In this document: piece after piece, positions 7,408 through 11,481 of the stretch
Position numbering within the stretch: the first letter of the stretch is position 1
How the letters are laid out: every line of letters starts with the position of its first letter
Source of the DNA: Ophiostoma sp. CBS 140.51
Taxonomy: Eukaryota; Ascomycota; Sordariomycetes; Ophiostomatales; Ophiostomataceae
Reading direction: 5' to 3'
Assembly (NCBI GenBank): GCA_029298735.1
Contig: JANSLP010000562.1
Coordinates: 1 to 11,481 of the forward strand
Length of the DNA stretch: 11,481 nt
Notes under the pieces: model-generated
The model's database searches: none
What the model saw: the letters and a program-made list of their open reading frames with translations, nothing else
Told to the model about the DNA's origin: nothing
Made by a program: the position numbers and the translations under genes

Positions 7408-8495
7408 CAGGGTGAGGAAAAGGAGAGAAACAATGACGAAGGTTCAGGCTGCTTCGGCCTAACCCGGTTGGCTGAGTCGGGCGCCTCGCCTTCCAGAAAA
7501 CATTCAGTGCCCAACAGCTCACTGTCCACAGGCAATTACTTTGAAAGCAATGGACGAACAGGGGGACTGCCCTGTCAGACGGGTGTTTTTTGGTGTCTTG
7601 CGCGTCGGGAAGGACGAAATAAAGTGGGTCTAGCCGGTGCGTGGGGTCGAGCTTTGCCTTCCTTGTGAGTGGCAGAGTGAGTCTTCTTGAGAAAAAACAG
7701 CCGCCACAGCCTAGACAGCCCACTGTTACAATAGACCCACCCCAGATTCTGCTGCATTTTGGAGGGGGGCTCAAGGGGGGGAAGGTGCGAAAAAAGGCAG
7801 GAACGAGGAACGAAAGAAGCAACGAAGAAAAAAATAAGGAAGGAACCACAAGCCAAAAAGCAAAAAGCGGGCCACACTGCCATGAAAATCTCGCGCACAC
7901 AACAGCCTGCCACAACCTGCCAAGTCTGGCTCTGCAAGTCACCGCCCTGCCAATTAGGCGGGGTTGCACCTTCCCTATGAACCTTGTTCTTGCTGTGTGC
8001 CAGCCTAGCCCAAACACCAAGGCAAAAACACAATTTTTTTTAGCAGTCTTTTTTTAGGTCCGGCCTTTTTGACGTAGTTTGTGATTTTTTTTCTTACTCT
8101 CCTCCTTTCTGCAGATCGAGCTTCCTCCTTTTTCTTTTCCCTCTTCACCACCTTTTCTTTTCGAGATTTCATCTCAACTGTTCTCTTTTTTCCAACTCAC
8201 CCTGTCAAGCATCAGAACTGCCGTCACCAATTACTGGCTTTTTCTACACATCTCAATTCTGGCCTATCGCCATTGCAGCTTCGACCTCACCTCTTTTCTT
8301 TTTCTGCTCTCCGCCCGAACCCGAACCTTACTCGTTCAAGCACGCACGCACGCGACTTCAAAAACGTCACCCATCACCACCTCCAACCTCAATCACCTCA
8401 ATTATAACTCTTCCTTTGACGACTTCCCCCCTCGTCATCTTCTTTTTTTTCGACACTTTTACTTCCTCTCTCCATCCTCCTCCCGACTCAATTTA

Positions 8496-8516
8496 ATGTC
8501 AGCCACCGGCATATAG
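8496..8516 (+). promoter_or_regulatory. Hexapeptide upstream ORF (MSATGI) in the decarboxylase leader
   Basis: ATG TCA GCC ACC GGC ATA TAG encodes six residues. The start context is poor (T at -3, T at +4), so most ribosomes should scan past. The length equals that of the mammalian AMD1 leader uORF, MAGDIS, which stalls ribosomes when polyamines are high; residue agreement is limited to M, the small residues and an Ile near the end, and relatedness is not shown. The ATG is followed by CAG, so an alternative acceptor could remove it. Confidence 0.5.
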
Positions 8517-8597
8517 CCCCTCCTCCATCCCACCCGGTCCTGATATACAGACGGTCTGGGCCCTGTTGAACCTTTTTTGTTTCTGCAGCAGTGATCC

Positions 8598-8806
8598 ATG
8601 AGCTCGAAGGATCTCCTGCGTTTCCTCTCCAAGCCCGCAAAGTGAGTTGATGCTCTTCGTCTTCCTTTCCTTTCCCGTCTTGTCTTTCCTCTCCTCTCCT
8701 TCCCTCTCACCAGCTGCTCTAAGTCCTCTCTTTATATCCTCCTCACCCTGTCTTGACCCTAGTTTGACCACATGCTAACATCTCCCCTCTTCTCAGGCCC
8801 CGATAG
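8598..8806 (+). promoter_or_regulatory. Intron-split 17-codon upstream ORF (MSSKDLLRFLSKPAKPR), exons 8598-8641 and 8797-8806
   Basis: The second leader ATG opens a frame that reads MSSKDLLRFLSKPAK and reaches the donor GTGAGT in the middle of the last Lys codon. After splicing the codon is AA|G, followed by CCC CGA TAG, so the peptide ends in KPR. If the intron is kept, the same codon is AAG and TGA follows at once, giving a 15-residue peptide. The start context is weak (T at -3). No other ATG lies between this uORF and the main start 448 bases on. Its size, basic end and place suggest a leader peptide that controls translation of the decarboxylase; I do not know of a described homologue. 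Confidence 0.55.
8642..8796 (+). other. 155-nt intron in the decarboxylase leader
   Basis: The donor is GTGAGT (8642-8647), the branch candidate GCTAACA (8774-8780) lies 18 bases before the acceptor, and TTCTCAG ends at 8796 after a pyrimidine-rich run. The intron contains two ATGs (8650, 8772), so a retained-intron message would carry extra uORFs, including one of about 45 codons from 8650 that ends in the TAA overlapping the branch site. Confidence 0.75.
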
Positions 8807-9254
8807 CACCCCTTACGAAAAACAGCTTTTGATATTCCTCGTCTGCTCCCCGTAGCAAACCCAAAACCAACCCCCCCCAACACTTCTCGATCGTTCGCCT
8901 GGTACTCTGTCCCGAGTATCGGTCCTTCTATCGGGTTGTTCGTTGCACCACAACTGCCCAAGATTCCTTCCTCGCAGGTCTTCCGCCTCCCCGTGTCCGC
9001 TCGCCCTCCATAACGCGCTCTCCTCCCAGAGAGTCGTTTTATTCCCCCCTTTCCAACTCATCGTACGCCTGCTGCTCGCCTCTCCCATCGTCCTGTGGGC
9101 CTACTCTCCTCAAACGGACACCGCAAGGTTCGTTTGAGAGGAAGCTAGTAGCGCTCCGCGGAAGCTGCAAGCATCACCAAAATCCAAATCCCGAACACCG
9201 TCAACCTTCGTTCTCGTCTTCAACCGGCCTAAAAACCGACCCCAACCTACGGAG

Positions 9255-11072
9255 ATGGTCGCTCTTGATATCCCCAATGGCTGCACTCTCTCGCCGTCCC
9301 TCGCTACGCCGCATCTAGTCGGCACGCCGCATCTGCATATCAATCACGATGTCGCTGCTGATCTAGATTCGTCCAACGCCTTTGAGGGCCCCGAAAAGCT
9401 CCTCGAAGTCTGGTTCGCCCCCAGCCCCAAGGCCCTTGCGCCCTCTGTCAAGGAAAATGGCCTCAAGTCCGTCCCCGCCGACGTCTGGGTCGAGATGCTC
9501 GACCTTGTCAACTGCAAGATTTTGTCGGTCATCCACTCCGAGACCGTCGATGCCTATCTGCTCTCCGAGTCCAGCATGTTTGTCTTCCCCCACAAGATCA
9601 TTCTCAAGACCTGCGGCACCACCACGCTGCTCCTGGGCCTCCACCGCATGCTCCGCATTGCCGCCACCGTGGCCGGTTTCCCCTTCCACAATGCCGCCTC
9701 AACAAACGACATCCGCGTCGCCGCCACTCCCTACCGCGTCTTCTACAGCCGCAAGAACTTCTTGTTCCCGGACCGCCAGCAGGGCCCCCACCGCAGCTGG
9801 AAGCAGGAGGTCAAGTACCTCGACGACATGTTTGAGGGCGGCAGCGCCTACATGGTCGGCAAGATGAACGGTGACCACTGGTACCTCTACATCACTTCGC
9901 CCACCTTCAACCCCACCCCGCCCCAGACGCCCGTGGACGACGATGGCAACGCTGTGCCCGGCAGCCCGGCCTTCCGCTCCAACAAGATTCCCACTGGTAT
10001 CCTGACGGCCCCGGCTCCGGTTGATAGCAGCGCCTCCACTACCGCCGCCGATGAAAAGGATGCCACCGACGAGACCCTGGAGATTCTCATGACGGACCTT
10101 GACCCGGAGAACGCCAAGCAATTCTACCTGTCGAATGCGAGTGCGGTCGCGCACGACAGGCTTCTGTCCCAGACGAACAGCGCTCTCCTCAAGGCCGCCG
10201 CAGCTTCCAAGCAACAGAAGAACGGTCACAGCCACCAGCAGCAGGACAGCCACATGTCCGACAGCACCTACAGCGTGCTCGACTCCGAGGACCTGTTTGA
10301 TGTTGACGACATTGCTCAGGACGGCGCCAATGGCAACAAGAGCGGCAACGGCGGTGCCAGCTCCGGTGGCTCTCTAACCCCGCTTAGTGAGCATTTGGAT
10401 TCGGTCGACATGGAGGCCTTGACCACCGAGGGCCACGCTCTCGGCACCGTCGTCTCCGACAGTTGCGGCTTGTCGGACGTGTATCCCCAGTCGGTCTACC
10501 CGGACGCGCGCATCGACGCCTACATGTTCTCGCCCTGCGGCTTCTCGGCCAACGGTGTGATCCCTGCGCCTCCGGCTGACGAGCAGCCGGCTGCCAACGG
10601 CGAGGTCCCCGAGACCACCGAGACCGCCTCGGTCTCGACCAGCGACTCTTCCCCCGCTTCTGCCCAGGGCAACCACTACTTCACCGTCCACGTCACGCCC
10701 GAGCCCAACTGCTCCTTCGCCTCCTTTGAGACCAACGTCCCCGGTGGGCAAAAGGGCCGCCAGACTGCCGACATTGTTAAGCACGTTGTCGACATCTTCC
10801 GCCCCGGTCGCTTCAGCGTTACTCTGTTCGAAGCCAAGGGCAAGGCCGCCTCTGCCACCGGTGCGTCGTCCAAGGACCAGTACTTCTTGGCCAACGACAA
10901 CGCCGTCAAGTCCAACAAAGTCGCCTCCCCTGGTAAGCGCCTCGAGCAGATCCCCGGTTACCGCCGCATCGACCGCATCGTCCACGACTTTGAGGACTAT
11001 GACCTCGTCTTCCGCTTCTACGAGCGTGACGGCTTTGTCAGCAACGGCGAGGCGCGCGTGGGTGAGCTGTAG
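9255..11072 (+). CDS. spe2: S-adenosylmethionine decarboxylase proenzyme (EC 4.1.1.50)
   Basis: The enzyme removes CO2 from S-adenosylmethionine to give the aminopropyl donor for spermidine and spermine; it is cytosolic and uses a pyruvoyl group made by self-cleavage. The 605-residue intronless frame shows every key site, with human numbers in brackets. FEGPEKLLEVWF holds E44 [8] and E47 [11]. YLLSESSMF holds the cleavage bond E105-S106 [67-68], giving a beta chain of 105 and an alpha chain of 500 residues. KTCGTT holds C120 [82]. PCGFSANG holds S431 [229]. TVHVTPEP holds H479 [243] and E483 [247]. The protein is much longer than the human enzyme (334 aa) because of a low-complexity insert at about 217-400 and a Pro/Glu/Ser/Thr-rich insert at about 435-472 between S431 and H479. 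Long forms are usual in filamentous fungi. The start has G at -3 and +4 and is the first ATG after the leader uORFs. Confidence 0.97.
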   Translation: MVALDIPNGCTLSPSLATPHLVGTPHLHINHDVAADLDSSNAFEGPEKLLEVWFAPSPKALAPSVKENGLKSVPADVWVEMLDLVNCKILSVIHSETVDAYLLSESSMFVFPHKIILKTCGTTTLLLGLHRMLRIAATVAGFPFHNAASTNDIRVAATPYRVFYSRKNFLFPDRQQGPHRSWKQEVKYLDDMFEGGSAYMVGKMNGDHWYLYITSPTFNPTPPQTPVDDDGNAVPGSPAFRSNKIPTGILTAPAPVDSSASTTAADEKDATDETLEILMTDLDPENAKQFYLSNASAVAHDRLLSQTNSALLKAAAASKQQKNGHSHQQQDSHMSDSTYSVLDSEDLFDVDDIAQDGANGNKSGNGGASSGGSLTPLSEHLDSVDMEALTTEGHALGTVVSDSCGLSDVYPQSVYPDARIDAYMFSPCGFSANGVIPAPPADEQPAANGEVPETTETASVSTSDSSPASAQGNHYFTVHVTPEPNCSFASFETNVPGGQKGRQTADIVKHVVDIFRPGRFSVTLFEAKGKAASATGASSKDQYFLANDNAVKSNKVASPGKRLEQIPGYRRIDRIVHDFEDYDLVFRFYERDGFVSNGEARVGEL

Positions 11073-11481
11073 ACTACCAGTCTACCCATTCATTCTTTAG
11101 GTCATCATGACCCCATTATTTGTTTTTATCATGTCGCTGCATTTATTTGTTCTTTGCTATTTTATTTTATCCACGTTGTTTTTTGTTTCACGACGTCTCT
11201 CTTCCGCATTTGACTTTGAAATCTACTTTTTGAAAAAATTGTCTGTTTCCATTTTACGGCACTTTTTACCTTTCAACGTCTCTCATTAATAGCCCCCATC
11301 TACTACATTTTATGCACTTTTTGGCACAACCCGGGAACTCTTTTCATGATCTTAAGTCCCCTCATATTGCCATATTTTAGTACTTTTTTGCAGGCTTTGA
11401 CGCCATTGACTGTTCTTTGCTCCGTCTTTTTCTGCGTGTAGTGGTCGTTTTCTCTTTCCTAATCGGGCTAGTACATACGAC
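11073..11481 (+). other. 3' flank of the decarboxylase gene
   Basis: This is T-rich sequence with no AATAAA and no convincing gene; one short open frame (11107-11289) is Phe/Leu/Ser-rich, as expected from translating a T-rich 3' region. The 3' end of the transcript lies here, but its exact place cannot be told. Confidence 0.6.

Larger units (their letters stand above)
7145..8050. other. 3' flank of cfd1 and upstream promoter region of the decarboxylase gene
   Basis: The first 150 bases are AT-rich and carry AATAAA at 7193-7198, a likely cfd1 poly(A) signal. From about 7400 the sequence becomes GC-richer. A long purine tract lies at about 7788-7855, and CCAAT at 7950-7954 runs into GCGGGG (7958-7963, which fits the CreA-type SYGGRG). 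Open frames on the minus strand (7400-8020 and 7575-8033) have promoter-like composition and no domain, so I do not call them genes. The promoter of the decarboxylase gene is expected at the right end. Confidence 0.55.
8051..9254 (+). promoter_or_regulatory. Core promoter and long leader of the S-adenosylmethionine decarboxylase gene
   Basis: This strand is strongly CT-rich from about 8090, as in leaders of highly expressed fungal genes. Outside the intron at 8642-8796 I find only two ATGs in the whole stretch, at 8496 and 8598; none occurs from 8051 to 8495 or from 8797 to 9254. An in-frame TGA at 9135-9137 shows that the main protein cannot start further upstream without another splice. The transcription start is not fixed by sequence; it probably lies between 8080 and 8480. 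Further leader introns cannot be excluded. Confidence 0.7.

Noticed and set aside
7400..8033. Two overlapping minus-strand frames of 206 and 152 codons upstream of the decarboxylase
   Set aside because: They are rich in Phe, Pro, Arg and Cys from poly-purine and poly-pyrimidine promoter tracts, compete with each other in different frames, and show no family features.
9382..10985. Several frames of 100-200 codons inside the decarboxylase, on both strands
   Set aside because: They are shadows of a GC-rich gene; the decarboxylase frame contains every catalytic motif.

Overview
The window is a stretch of nuclear DNA from a filamentous ascomycete (Pezizomycotina, probably Sordariomycetes; a lineage guess, not a match). 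The signs are long GC-rich mostly intronless genes, one short intron with GTGAGT...CTGAC...CAG signals, pyrimidine-rich leaders, a 605-residue fungal-type S-adenosylmethionine decarboxylase, and a very long disordered protein rich in Ser, Thr, Asp, Glu and Pro. No transposon, rRNA, tRNA, CRISPR or phage feature was seen.

Layout, left to right. (1) At 1-119 on the minus strand there is a weakly supported coding fragment that leaves the window, followed by about 650 bases with no convincing gene. (2) At 780-1973, minus, lies an unrecognised multi-pass membrane protein of 397 aa with a C-terminal acidic dileucine sorting signal. (3) At 2669-5506, minus, lies a 945-aa, mostly disordered acidic protein with DPW motifs and two exact adaptin/GGA ear-domain ligand motifs (FGDW, WGEM). 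It is best read as a clathrin-adaptor accessory protein, possibly Laa2-like. (4) A divergent promoter region at 5507-6154 holds a perfect inverted pair of CCAAT boxes. (5) At 6155-7144, plus, in two exons, lies the cytosolic Fe-S scaffold ATPase Cfd1/NUBP2; its first exon is only 33 nt. (6) At 9255-11072, plus, lies S-adenosylmethionine decarboxylase (SPE2/AMD1 family), preceded by a leader region of about 1.2 kb.

The most interesting part is the decarboxylase leader. About 1.05 kb of presumed mature leader holds only two AUGs. One opens a hexapeptide uORF (MSATGI) whose size recalls the mammalian AMD1 regulatory uORF (MAGDIS). The other opens a 17-codon uORF (MSSKDLLRFLSKPAKPR) that is interrupted by a canonical 155-nt leader intron. 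Both have weak start contexts while the main AUG has a good one. This layout suggests translational, probably polyamine-responsive, control, possibly coupled to splicing.

The genes do not form an operon or a pathway. Cfd1 acts in cytosolic Fe-S assembly, the decarboxylase in spermidine/spermine synthesis, and the two minus-strand proteins probably in membrane traffic or vacuolar/endosomal function.
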